Shown here: positions 1 to 6,275 of the stretch, piece by piece
How positions within the stretch are numbered: position 1 is the first letter of the stretch
Layout of the letters: each line of letters begins with the position of its first letter
NCBI GenBank assembly: GCA_023251595.1
Contig: JAHEYM010000062.1
Span: forward strand, 1-10,526
From: Bacteroidota bacterium
GTDB lineage: Bacteria > Bacteroidota > Bacteroidia > AKYH767-A > JABDAW01
Length of the DNA: 10,526 bases
Direction of reading: 5' to 3'
Position numbers and translations under genes: made by a program
The notes under the pieces: model-generated
The model's database searches: none
Seen by the model: only the letters and a program-made list of their open reading frames with translations
Told to the model about the DNA's origin: nothing

Positions 1-1067
1 GTGATATGCCAGTAATTTGCCAAAGTGCAATGACGGAATGAATAATCACCCCCAACCGTCAATGCAGCTAAATACATTCCGCAATTTGCCAATATAGAAT
101 TATCGCATTTAATTTTTGATCCCTGCGCGAATATTCCGGCTGCAGCCATATTTAAAATCTGTGTATTGCGAACCGTGAGGGTTGGCGGTCCGTTGAGATC
201 GGAATAAACGGTGTCGCAATGCAAACCTACATTTCCGTTTTTGATGACTGCAAAATTTACTTCATTATCTTTCGAGCTGTGGCGTGTCTCATTCACCGTC
301 GGACTCAGATTCGAGAACCAGATACGATCCCATTGTCCCGGCACATCCTGATATTCTGTTTCCAACCGATCGCCTTGTATGGTGACGATATGATCTTTCG
401 TCCCCATTATTTTCATCATTCCATCGGTGAGCACAATCATGCCAGAATGTTTATGTATATATATTTTGCACCCTTCCTGAATGATGAGTTTGCATCCCGA
501 ATCGACTGCGGCATAACCGTATATAACATGCGGTTTTAAACTATCCCAAATCAAAGTATTTCCGGCGGGGCAGGGGAGAAGATAAACCAATTCACCCTGC
601 GCAGGCGCATGCATATATACATCCTGCCCATAAGCGACAAGATCTACATCCTGCATATTTCCATTGGTCATAAATACAACTGAATCGACAACGATTAATG
701 GATTATTTGAATTTCTCGGATCCACATTCACATCTACAAATATATACATACTGTCGTGAGCTGCTATTTCAACATCAGTAACACTTGTTGATGCTGTTCC
801 ATTAATATTCAACCGAAAAAAAGAAGATGTACCGCCGGCAAGATAAATCCGATTTATGATCAATTTTTTACTATAAGGATTATACACCTTGAAATTTCGT
901 GTCGCTGATCCGACAGTTGTGAAAACTGTATCGAACATCACCGTATCTGCCGAAAAGTTCAGTTTAGCATTTGTATCTGTCAGAATCGGATCCTTCCTAC
1001 AGGAGCCAAGAATGATCAGAAAGAGAAACAGAGCGGAGAAAGAGAGAGTCTTTAAATGGTTTGGCAT
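1..1067 (-). CDS. Lipoprotein with Ig-like and predicted beta-helix domains, partial at 3' end
   Basis: An open frame of 355 codons starts at the ATG at 1067 (minus strand) and leaves the left edge without a stop. Residues 1-23 form a type II signal peptide: a short basic start (H4, K6), a hydrophobic stretch at about 8-20 (SFSALFLFLIIL) and the lipobox L20-G21-S22-C23, so C23 should be lipidated and the protein exported to the envelope. Residues about 33-148 look like an Ig-like domain of the kind common in Bacteroidota surface proteins, with motifs DTVMFDTVFTTVGS, VYNP and NGNMQDVDLVAYGQD. From about 180 onward, repeated short beta/turn units (GCKLIIQEGCKIYIH, then GTKDHIVTIQGDR and GQWDRIWFSN) suggest a right-handed parallel beta-helix. 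I recall this architecture as a conserved hypothetical lipoprotein in Bacteroidota; its function is unknown. The residues after the lipid cysteine (RKDP) are only weakly like a surface-export signal. It is divergent from the hicB gene. Confidence 0.85.
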   Translation of the reverse strand, partial: MPNHLKTLSFSALFLFLIILGSCRKDPILTDTNAKLNFSADTVMFDTVFTTVGSATRNFKVYNPYSKKLIINRIYLAGGTSSFFRLNINGTASTSVTDVEIAAHDSMYIFVDVNVDPRNSNNPLIVVDSVVFMTNGNMQDVDLVAYGQDVYMHAPAQGELVYLLPCPAGNTLIWDSLKPHVIYGYAAVDSGCKLIIQEGCKIYIHKHSGMIVLTDGMMKIMGTKDHIVTIQGDRLETEYQDVPGQWDRIWFSNLSPTVNETRHSSKDNEVNFAVIKNGNVGLHCDTVYSDLNGPPTLTVRNTQILNMAAAGIFAQGSKIKCDNSILANCGMYLAALTVGGDYSFRHCTLANYWHI

Positions 1068-1073
1068 CGGGTG

Positions 1074-1081
1074 CAAAGATA
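1074..1081 (-). promoter_or_regulatory. Bacteroidota -7 promoter element of the lipoprotein gene
   Basis: Read on the minus strand this is TATCTTTG, a full match to the Bacteroidota consensus TAnnTTTG. It ends 6 bp before the lipoprotein ATG, which would put the transcript start within a few bases of the start codon, so the mRNA would be nearly leaderless. No clear TTTG lies about 20 bp upstream, so only the -7 half is supported. Confidence 0.5.
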
Positions 1082-1162
1082 GAGAATGTGCCTATACGTG
1101 ATGTCAGTCGGAATATTGTTCTTTATGCATAAATTCAATTTTTATTTTTCTTCTTTTTTTTG

Positions 1163-1170
1163 TACTTTTG
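1163..1170 (+). promoter_or_regulatory. Bacteroidota -7 promoter element of hicBA
   Basis: TACTTTTG matches TAnnTTTG exactly and ends 25 bp before the hicB ATG. It lies in a T-rich stretch (about 1138-1170) with no convincing TTTG at the expected -33 distance. The intergenic space of 128 bp carries this element and the divergent lipoprotein element facing the other way. Confidence 0.5.
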
Positions 1171-1195
1171 TTCACCTCATTAATGATTTTTCAAA

Positions 1196-1576
1196 ATGGA
1201 TAAACTGCAATTTAGAGGTTCTTTCGAAGCCGACCGATATCGGATCGAGGTTGCACTCTTGATTTTGTCCTGGGTTGAAGAAGATGTTTTTTACACATAT
1301 TCACCCACTCTTGACTTGACGGGATATGGAAAGTCTGAGATGGATGCGAAAGATTCATTCAAGATTACGTTAAATGAGTTCATCCGTTATGCCAACAACA
1401 AAGGAACGCTTTTCGATGAGTTGGAACATCTTGGATGGGCTGTCAATAGAAAGAAAAGAAAGGTTTATGCACCGGAAATATCCCAACTAAGGGAAGATAA
1501 TGAGGAGTATCGCAGATTGGAAGGAAAGGAGGGGGTGAAAAGCGAAACAAGTGCTCTTGAACTTGTCTTTTCATAG
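1196..1576 (+). CDS. hicB: HicB-like antitoxin of a type II toxin-antitoxin pair
   Basis: A 126-residue protein expected to bind and neutralise the HicA-like toxin encoded next to it. The HicB-fold signature is at about residues 28-75: a beta-strand with an acidic start (EEDVFYTYSPTLDLTGYG), matching the family pattern in which a 'y.P.l.l.g.G' strand leads into a helix (SEMDAKDSFKITLNEFIRYA). In the family this partly degraded RNase H-like fold holds the toxin. The C-terminal part (about 85-126: basic KKRK, then a charged helix) has no helix-turn-helix or ribbon-helix-helix motif that I can recognise, so operator binding by this protein is uncertain. The ATG at 1196 was chosen because it is the only plausible start after the promoter element; an ATG at 1183 is out of frame. 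Its stop is 6 bp before the toxin gene, so the two are probably co-transcribed. The fold assignment is by pattern only. Confidence 0.68.
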   Translation: MDKLQFRGSFEADRYRIEVALLILSWVEEDVFYTYSPTLDLTGYGKSEMDAKDSFKITLNEFIRYANNKGTLFDELEHLGWAVNRKKRKVYAPEISQLREDNEEYRRLEGKEGVKSETSALELVFS

Positions 1577-1582
1577 TCTGGG

Positions 1583-1864
1583 ATGCGACATCTCAGAAAT
1601 ATTTCAATCTCTCAATTCAAATCGTTCCTTGAATTGGCTTTATGCAAAGACATTTCGAACAAAGGCGGGCATCATGAGAAATGGACCAGGATCGACCTTC
1701 GTCGACCACTAATCTTTCAAAATCACATCGAACCGATTCCCGAATTTATCATCAAAAATAATCTAAGAATTTTGGGATATTCAAAAGACGATTTTTTCGA
1801 TATCATGGAATCGAAAAAACAGGTTCAGAAGGTCGGTGATTCATTTATACTTTTACTTCTCTGA
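1583..1864 (+). CDS. hicA: HicA-like mRNA interferase toxin
   Basis: A 93-residue protein resembling the HicA (YcfA) toxins, small double-stranded-RNA-binding-fold RNases that cleave mRNA and halt translation. Visible family marks are the catalytic-histidine loop KGGHHEKW (residues 27-34; H31 aligns best with the active histidine, H30 being extra), the second conserved block RPLIFQNHIEPIP (41-53; H48, P51, P53), and the helix IKNNLRILGYSKDDFF (57-72), which corresponds to the usual 'tLr.Ilk..gis..ef' end. The QNH.EP.PEF.IKNNLR form is one I associate with Bacteroidota HicA-like proteins. The protein ends in a run of aliphatic residues (FILLLL). The gene order, antitoxin first, is the reverse of the classical hicA-hicB order. 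All key residues are present, so it appears intact, but activity is not proven. Confidence 0.75.
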   Translation: MRHLRNISISQFKSFLELALCKDISNKGGHHEKWTRIDLRRPLIFQNHIEPIPEFIIKNNLRILGYSKDDFFDIMESKKQVQKVGDSFILLLL

Positions 1865-1882
1865 CTGAATCGATAAAAAGCG

Positions 1883-1914
1883 TTTGGAGAAGTTATAACC
1901 ATTCATTACCTTTG
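1883..1914 (+). promoter_or_regulatory. Complete Bacteroidota promoter of rpmE2
   Basis: TTTG at 1883-1886, a 20-bp spacer and TACCTTTG at 1907-1914 form the best match in the window to the Bacteroidota sigma-ABfr consensus (TTTG, about 19-21 bp, TAnnTTTG). The ATG of rpmE2 follows 19 bp after the -7 element. It starts just after the end of hicA, so rpmE2 is transcribed independently of the toxin-antitoxin pair. Confidence 0.75.
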
Positions 1915-1933
1915 CATCCTCAAAAATAAAGCG

Positions 1934-2197
1934 ATGAAAAAAGGCATTCACCCCGAGAAATACAGATTAGTGGTTTTTAAGGACATTTCCTGCGACTATT
2001 CTTTCCTCACAAGATCAACCGTAGAAACCAGAGAGAAAGTGCTTTGGGAAGATGGAAACGAATACCCGCTTGTGAAACTCGAGATCTCGAACATGTCGCA
2101 CCCATACTACACCGGCAAGATGAAACTCGTCGATACCGCAGGTCGTGTAGATAAGTTTAAGAACCGTCTTGCAAAGAAACAAGCGGTCAAACAATAA
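1934..2197 (+). CDS. rpmE2: 50S ribosomal protein L31, type B
   Basis: An 87-residue protein of the large ribosomal subunit. It matches type B L31: MKKGIHPEKYRLVVFKD at the start, SFLTRSTV in the middle, the YPLVKLEISNMSHPYYTG block at about 43-60 and a basic tail (KFKNRLAKKQAVKQ). Type A L31 carries a CxxC zinc site. This copy has one cysteine only (C20) and so is the zinc-free form, which is the usual L31 in Bacteroidota and, in many other bacteria, a zinc-starvation substitute. Its length is normal for the family. It has its own strong promoter and is followed after 49 bp by the GlmU-family gene in the same direction, with no terminator between, so the two are probably co-transcribed. Confidence 0.95.
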   Translation: MKKGIHPEKYRLVVFKDISCDYSFLTRSTVETREKVLWEDGNEYPLVKLEISNMSHPYYTGKMKLVDTAGRVDKFKNRLAKKQAVKQ

Positions 2198-2246
2198 GCA
2201 ATTCCGCTTCTTACATTTCACCCTTTACATCTCACTACGGTAGCAG

Positions 2247-3413
2247 ATGAATTATCTCCTTTTTGATGGTGAAGAATGTAAATCCTTACTGCCATTTACT
2301 TATACCCGTCCTACCAGCGAAATAAGAGTCGGCATTCTCACAATTCGTGAAAAATGGGAGAGACATCTCGGTCGTACACTCTCACATATTACGCGTGCCT
2401 ACCTAGCGCATAAGTACGCCTCGCATATCGAGACCGATAACGTCATCATCAATGGCGCTGTGATTCCGAATCTCGCTGTGTTGCAGGAAATTGAAACCAT
2501 GCAGAAGGGTGAATCTCTTGTATATAATGACATTGAAATCGCGTGGCGAAGCGATAAAGCTCAGGCAGAGGCGATGATTTCGGGAGAGAGACCTTTTTTC
2601 AAACAAAATAAACTCAAAACAGATATACTCATTCTTCAACATCCTTGGCAGATATTTTTGTGGAACGGAAAGTTGCTGAATGAGGACTTCGATTTGCTCA
2701 CCGTGGGGCGAAAAACTCATCCGCTCAACGATTCTGTGCGGGTGTTAGGTCATCGTCCTGTTTTTGTTGAAGAAGGGGCGGAAGTATCTTGTGCGATTCT
2801 CAATGCCCACGCAGGTCCTATTTATCTCGGCAAGAATTCGGAGGTAATGGAAGGCGCCATGATCCGCGGTCCGTTTGCATTGTGTGAGGCAAGTCAGGTG
2901 AAAATGGGAGCCAAAATATATGGCGATACCACCATCGGACCATATTCGAAAGTCGCAGGTGAAATTTCGAATTCTGTCATCTTTGGGAATTCCAACAAAG
3001 CACACGATGGCTTTGTCGGAAACTCCGTCATCGGCGAATGGTGCAATTTAGGTGCAGACACGAACACTTCAAATCTCAAGAATAACTACTCTGCCGTGCG
3101 AGTTTGGGACATTTCAACCCAAACAAACATCGAAACGGGCTTGCAATTCTGCGGACTATTAATGGGCGATCATTCTAAATGCGGAATCAACACAATGTTC
3201 AACACAGGCACTGTTGTCGGTGTCAGTGCCAACATTTTCGGTGGCGATTTTCCTCCGAAATATATTCCATCCTTCTCATGGGGAGGCGCTGCCGGATTAA
3301 CGATTTTCAGATTAGATGAAGCGATTAAATTAGCCACAGCCGTATTTCACCGTAGAAACAGGGTTTTTGATGAGAATGAGAAAGCGATATTTGAACATTT
3401 GTTTGGTGCATGA
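2247..3413 (+). CDS. GlmU-family protein (alternative bacterial GlmU; putative UDP-GlcNAc synthesis)
   Basis: A 388-residue cytoplasmic protein of the family described as an alternative GlmU of Bacteroidota, proposed to act as N-acetylglucosamine-1-phosphate uridylyltransferase and/or glucosamine-1-phosphate acetyltransferase, feeding peptidoglycan and lipopolysaccharide synthesis. The N-terminal signature NYLLFDGEECKSLLPFTYTRP (first 22 residues) followed by SEIRVGILTIREKWE is characteristic. The canonical GlmU loop (LAAG.GTRM) is absent, as expected in this family. From about residue 170 to 340 there are hexapeptide-type repeats of a left-handed beta-helix: for example VRVLGHRPVFVEEGAEV, GPIYLGKNSEVMEGAMIRG, AKIYGDTTIGPYSKVAGEI and NSVIGEWCNLGADTNTSNLKNNY. 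A short helical tail ends the protein. The position after rpmE2 is a pairing I remember from other Bacteroidota. The family assignment is firm; the enzymatic activity is by family inference. Confidence 0.85.
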   Translation: MNYLLFDGEECKSLLPFTYTRPTSEIRVGILTIREKWERHLGRTLSHITRAYLAHKYASHIETDNVIINGAVIPNLAVLQEIETMQKGESLVYNDIEIAWRSDKAQAEAMISGERPFFKQNKLKTDILILQHPWQIFLWNGKLLNEDFDLLTVGRKTHPLNDSVRVLGHRPVFVEEGAEVSCAILNAHAGPIYLGKNSEVMEGAMIRGPFALCEASQVKMGAKIYGDTTIGPYSKVAGEISNSVIFGNSNKAHDGFVGNSVIGEWCNLGADTNTSNLKNNYSAVRVWDISTQTNIETGLQFCGLLMGDHSKCGINTMFNTGTVVGVSANIFGGDFPPKYIPSFSWGGAAGLTIFRLDEAIKLATAVFHRRNRVFDENEKAIFEHLFGA

Positions 3414-3433
3414 TACATTCATGACTAGACAAC

Positions 3434-3457
3434 CAGCCGAAAAAAATAATTTGGCTG
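3434..3457. other. Imperfect hairpin after the GlmU-family gene
   Basis: CAGCC at 3434-3438 and GGCTG at 3453-3457 can pair, and the stem extends inward (AAA with TTT) if the G at 3439 is bulged out. It lies 20 bp after the stop of the GlmU-family gene. No T-run follows on the plus strand, so intrinsic termination is doubtful, and its right arm is also the start of the dispersed repeat. Confidence 0.3.
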
Positions 3458-3524
3458 CAAAGACGCGAAGGCACGAAGAAAAATAAATCAAAATTCTCTC
3501 TACAGACTGCAAAGACTTAAATGC
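3445..3524 (+). repeat. Dispersed intergenic repeat, copy 1 (GCTGCAAAGACGCGAAGGC type)
   Basis: Positions 3445-3497 are related to 8972-9017: both read AATAA-TTGGCTGC, then GAAGGCACGAA, then AAGAAAAA and AAATTCT. Copy 2 lacks the 8 bases AAAGACGC after GGCTGC. At 3506-3524 there is a second, degenerate unit in the same orientation (ACTGCAAAGACTTAAATGC), 15 of 19 bases identical to the reverse-complemented right arm of copy 2. The 'gcaaagacgcaaag' type of sequence recurs between genes in many Bacteroidota. No transposase or coding frame is attached. Confidence 0.7.
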
Positions 3525-3553
3525 TCATATCCCCAAAACAAATAGATTCTATT

Positions 3554-3569
3554 CCCCTCCTCGGAGGGG
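3554..3569. repeat. GC-rich palindrome CCCCTCC-TC-GGAGGGG
   Basis: A perfect 7-bp inverted repeat with a 2-base centre, followed directly by CAGGGGTGGGTT. I recognise this sequence type as a common dispersed intergenic element in Bacteroidota. It sits within the 269-bp gene-free stretch 3414-3682 upstream of lon, which holds in order the imperfect hairpin, the dispersed repeat, this palindrome and the lon leader. There is no T-run, so it is not a typical terminator. Confidence 0.7.
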
Positions 3570-3631
3570 CAGGGGTGGGTTCTCGGCACGTCTATTGAAT
3601 TTGGGCAAACTTTCAAGACTTTTGCAATAGA

Positions 3632-3664
3632 TTGAGAATAAAACCCTGCTTTAATGTCATTTTG
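3632..3664 (+). promoter_or_regulatory. Weak candidate promoter of lon
   Basis: TTG at 3632-3634 (part of ATTGAG), a 22-bp spacer and TCATTTTG at 3657-3664 resemble the Bacteroidota promoter with one mismatch in the -7 element (TC for TA). The lon ATG follows 18 bp later. No heat-shock-type operator such as a CIRCE repeat is visible upstream of lon. Confidence 0.3.
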
Positions 3665-3682
3665 ACCTAAGAGAATTAGACT

Positions 3683-6184
3683 ATGGACTTCAACAAAAAT
3701 AATTACGACAATTTGGCGCTTTCGGGCATGATGGATGATGACTCCGAATTTATTCCACTTCTCTCTGCAGAAGATGAAGATCAACTCAACAGAGAGAAAC
3801 TTCCCGATGTTCTGAAATTACTGCCATTGCGGAATACGGTCCTTTTTCCCGGTGTGGTTATCCCGATAACCGTGGGGCGCGATAAATCTATTATCCTCAT
3901 CAAAGATGCTTACAAAGAAGATAAAATGATCGGTGTCGTTTCGCAAAAAGATAACGCGATAGAAGACCCGAAATTCGAAGATCTGAATCAGGTCGGTACA
4001 ATGGCTCACATTATCAAGATGTTGAGAATGCCCGATGGAAATACGACTGCGATCATTCAGGGAAAGAGGAAATTTGTGTTGAACGAATTAGTTCAGACTG
4101 AACCATATCTCAAAGCAAGTGTGACACCTTTTGCCGATGATCTAACGGTAGCAAAAGATCGGGAGTTTCAGGCACTCATAAGTTCGATTAAAGATCTTTC
4201 ACTTCAGATTATCCAACAATCACCAAATATCCCGTCTGAAGCAGCTTTTGCCATCAAGAATATTGATAGTCCTTCCTTCCTTATCAACTTCATTTCATCG
4301 AATATGAATGCCGATGTGGGAAAGAAGCAGAAAATCCTCGAAATAGCTGATCTCCGTACTCGAGCAAACGAAGTGCTCGAGCATCTCACAAAAGAATTAC
4401 AGATGCTGGAATTGAAGAATCAGATTCAATCGAAAGTAAGAACTGATCTCGATAAACAACAGCGTGATTACTTCCTTCATCAACAACTCAAAACCATACA
4501 GGAAGAGTTGGGTGGTCAGTCACCCGATCAGGAAATTAATGAGCTTCGTGAACAGGCGACCAAGAAAAAATGGAGCAAGGAAGTGGATGCTGCCTTCAAG
4601 AAAGAACTTGAACGTTTGTCACGTATGAATGCGGCTTCTGCAGAGTATTCCGTGATCTCGAGTTATCTTCATCTTTTGCTCGATCTGCCCTGGGGAGAAT
4701 ATACCACCGACAAGTTCAATCTGAAACGTGCTGAAGAAATATTGGATGCAGACCACTATGGTCTCGAAAAAGTGAAAGCTCGTGTACTTGAGTATCTTGC
4801 AGTATTGAAGCTAAAGAAAGACATGAAGTCTCCAATCCTTTGCCTTTTTGGTCCGCCGGGAGTTGGAAAAACATCTTTAGGAAAATCTATCGCGCGTGCT
4901 TTGGGAAGAAAATATGTAAGAATGTCGCTTGGTGGATTGAGAGATGAAGCCGAAATTCGTGGTCATCGGAAAACTTATATTGGCGCCATGCCGGGCAGGA
5001 TCATGCAATCGATCAAGAAGGCGCAGTCGTCGAATCCGGTATTTGTACTGGATGAAATTGATAAGCTTGGAAACGATATTCATGGCGACCCTTCCTCCGC
5101 GTTATTAGAGGTGCTCGATCCGGAACAAAACAATGCCTTTTATGATAATTATTTGGAGATTGAATATGATCTCTCGAAAGTTCTTTTCATCGCGACTGCC
5201 AATAACCTGGGTGCGGTTCAGCCTGCCTTACGCGATAGGATGGAGGTGATCGAAATTAATGGTTACACGGTTGAAGAAAAGATTCAGATCGCTGTGAAAT
5301 ATCTCGTTCCTAAGCAGCTTGAGGCGCATGGAATGAAGAAATCACTTTTCCAGATCTCAAACGATTTGATTGAACTCGTGATTGAAAATTATACGAATGA
5401 ATCTGGTGTTCGCGGACTTGAGAAAAAGCTGGCAACGCTGATTCGTGGAATGGCGAAATCAGTCGCCATTGGTGAAAAATATAACGTCAACATCACGAAA
5501 GAAGACATCGTACGCATTCTTGGTGCGCCGATTTATCACAGAGATCGATATCAGGGGAATGAAGTGGCCGGTGTTGTCACAGGTCTCGCGTGGACTTCAA
5601 CAGGCGGCGACATTCTCTTTATTGAGGTCAGTTTGAGTAGGGGGAAAGGCAAGTTGACTCTAACCGGAAATCTTGGTGATGTAATGAAAGAATCAGCGGT
5701 AATTGCTTTAGCTTACATGAAATCGCACTGCGATCAACTCGGAATCAACAGAAAAGTTTTAGATACATGGGATATCCATATACACGTTCCGGAAGGAGCA
5801 ACACCGAAGGATGGACCATCTGCGGGTATCACGATGTTGACCGCGTTGACCTCCGCTTTCACTCAAAGACAGGTGAAAGAAAAAATTGCAATGACAGGTG
5901 AGATTACGTTGAGAGGCAAGGTTTTACCGGTCGGTGGAATTCAAGAAAAGATTCTCGCAGCCAAACGTGCAGGCATCTCCGAAATCATTCTGTGCACCGA
6001 GAATATGCGCGATATTGATGAGATCAAAAGTGACTATATTTCAGATATGAAGTTTCATTATGTAACCAACATGATCGACGTCATTAACATTGCGTTGTCG
6101 AAGGATAAAGTCGCGAACGCCATAGACATAAATGAAGCCCCCGAACCAACTCATGTAAAAATCGCTGCAGAAGAGGACAACTAA
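3683..6184 (+). CDS. lon: ATP-dependent protease Lon (endopeptidase La)
   Basis: An 833-residue cytoplasmic AAA+ serine protease that unfolds and degrades misfolded and regulatory proteins. The domains are in the usual order: an N-terminal substrate-binding LON domain (about 40-245, starting LPLRNTVLFPGVVIP), a coiled-coil helical region (about 245-340), the ATPase module with Walker A GPPGVGKT (390-397, K396), Walker B VFVLDEID (453-460) and sensor/arginine motifs (IATANN at 503-508; GVRGLEKK at 575-582), then the protease domain with PKDGPSAG (S713 nucleophile) and K756 in GGIQEKILAAKRAG. The Ser-Lys spacing of 43 equals that of E. coli Lon (S679/K722). It has an acidic N-terminal extension of about 40 residues and an acidic tail, both common in Bacteroidota Lon. 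The ATG at 3683 leads straight into this extension; no upstream alternative is convincing. It is complete. Confidence 0.98.
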   Translation: MDFNKNNYDNLALSGMMDDDSEFIPLLSAEDEDQLNREKLPDVLKLLPLRNTVLFPGVVIPITVGRDKSIILIKDAYKEDKMIGVVSQKDNAIEDPKFEDLNQVGTMAHIIKMLRMPDGNTTAIIQGKRKFVLNELVQTEPYLKASVTPFADDLTVAKDREFQALISSIKDLSLQIIQQSPNIPSEAAFAIKNIDSPSFLINFISSNMNADVGKKQKILEIADLRTRANEVLEHLTKELQMLELKNQIQSKVRTDLDKQQRDYFLHQQLKTIQEELGGQSPDQEINELREQATKKKWSKEVDAAFKKELERLSRMNAASAEYSVISSYLHLLLDLPWGEYTTDKFNLKRAEEILDADHYGLEKVKARVLEYLAVLKLKKDMKSPILCLFGPPGVGKTSLGKSIARALGRKYVRMSLGGLRDEAEIRGHRKTYIGAMPGRIMQSIKKAQSSNPVFVLDEIDKLGNDIHGDPSSALLEVLDPEQNNAFYDNYLEIEYDLSKVLFIATANNLGAVQPALRDRMEVIEINGYTVEEKIQIAVKYLVPKQLEAHGMKKSLFQISNDLIELVIENYTNESGVRGLEKKLATLIRGMAKSVAIGEKYNVNITKEDIVRILGAPIYHRDRYQGNEVAGVVTGLAWTSTGGDILFIEVSLSRGKGKLTLTGNLGDVMKESAVIALAYMKSHCDQLGINRKVLDTWDIHIHVPEGATPKDGPSAGITMLTALTSAFTQRQVKEKIAMTGEITLRGKVLPVGGIQEKILAAKRAGISEIILCTENMRDIDEIKSDYISDMKFHYVTNMIDVINIALSKDKVANAIDINEAPEPTHVKIAAEEDN

Positions 6185-6210
6185 ATATTAATTCTTCCGT
6201 TATCGCGGCT

Positions 6211-6242
6211 GTCCCCGCCCCCTAATCCCCCAAAAGGGGGAC
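6211..6242. repeat. GC-rich palindromic intergenic element between lon and porQ
   Basis: CCCCC-AAAA-GGGGG (6227-6240) is a perfect 5-bp hairpin. It sits in a larger C-rich/G-rich arrangement in which GTCCCC (6211-6216) can pair instead with GGGGAC (6237-6242). The form CCCCCTAATCCCCCAAAAGGGGGAC is another dispersed element I associate with Bacteroidota intergenic regions. Only ACTTTC follows, so terminator function for lon is possible but weak. Confidence 0.6.
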
Positions 6243-6275
6243 TTTCAACTTATCAACTCATCAACCCGACCACGA

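Noticed and set aside
219..539. 106-codon plus-strand frame
   Set aside because: It lies wholly opposite the lipoprotein gene, which has a signal peptide and a 355-codon frame; the plus-strand protein has no motif.
889..1101. 70-codon plus-strand frame
   Set aside because: It is antisense to the lipoprotein N-terminus and runs through that gene's promoter element; no family resemblance.
2403..3079. Three overlapping minus-strand frames within the GlmU-family gene
   Set aside because: They are shadows of a well-supported gene on the plus strand, with no start signals or motifs of their own.
3434..3457. Intrinsic terminator after the GlmU-family gene
   Set aside because: The stem is short with a bulge and no T-run follows; kept only as an imperfect hairpin.
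3445..3524. Possible CRISPR-like direct repeats
   Set aside because: There are only two degenerate units, with no constant spacer length and no cas genes; it fits a dispersed intergenic repeat better.
3500..3784. 94-codon minus-strand frame upstream of lon
   Set aside because: It overlaps the lon N-terminus and reads through the GC-rich palindrome and repeat; composition follows the repeats, not a protein.
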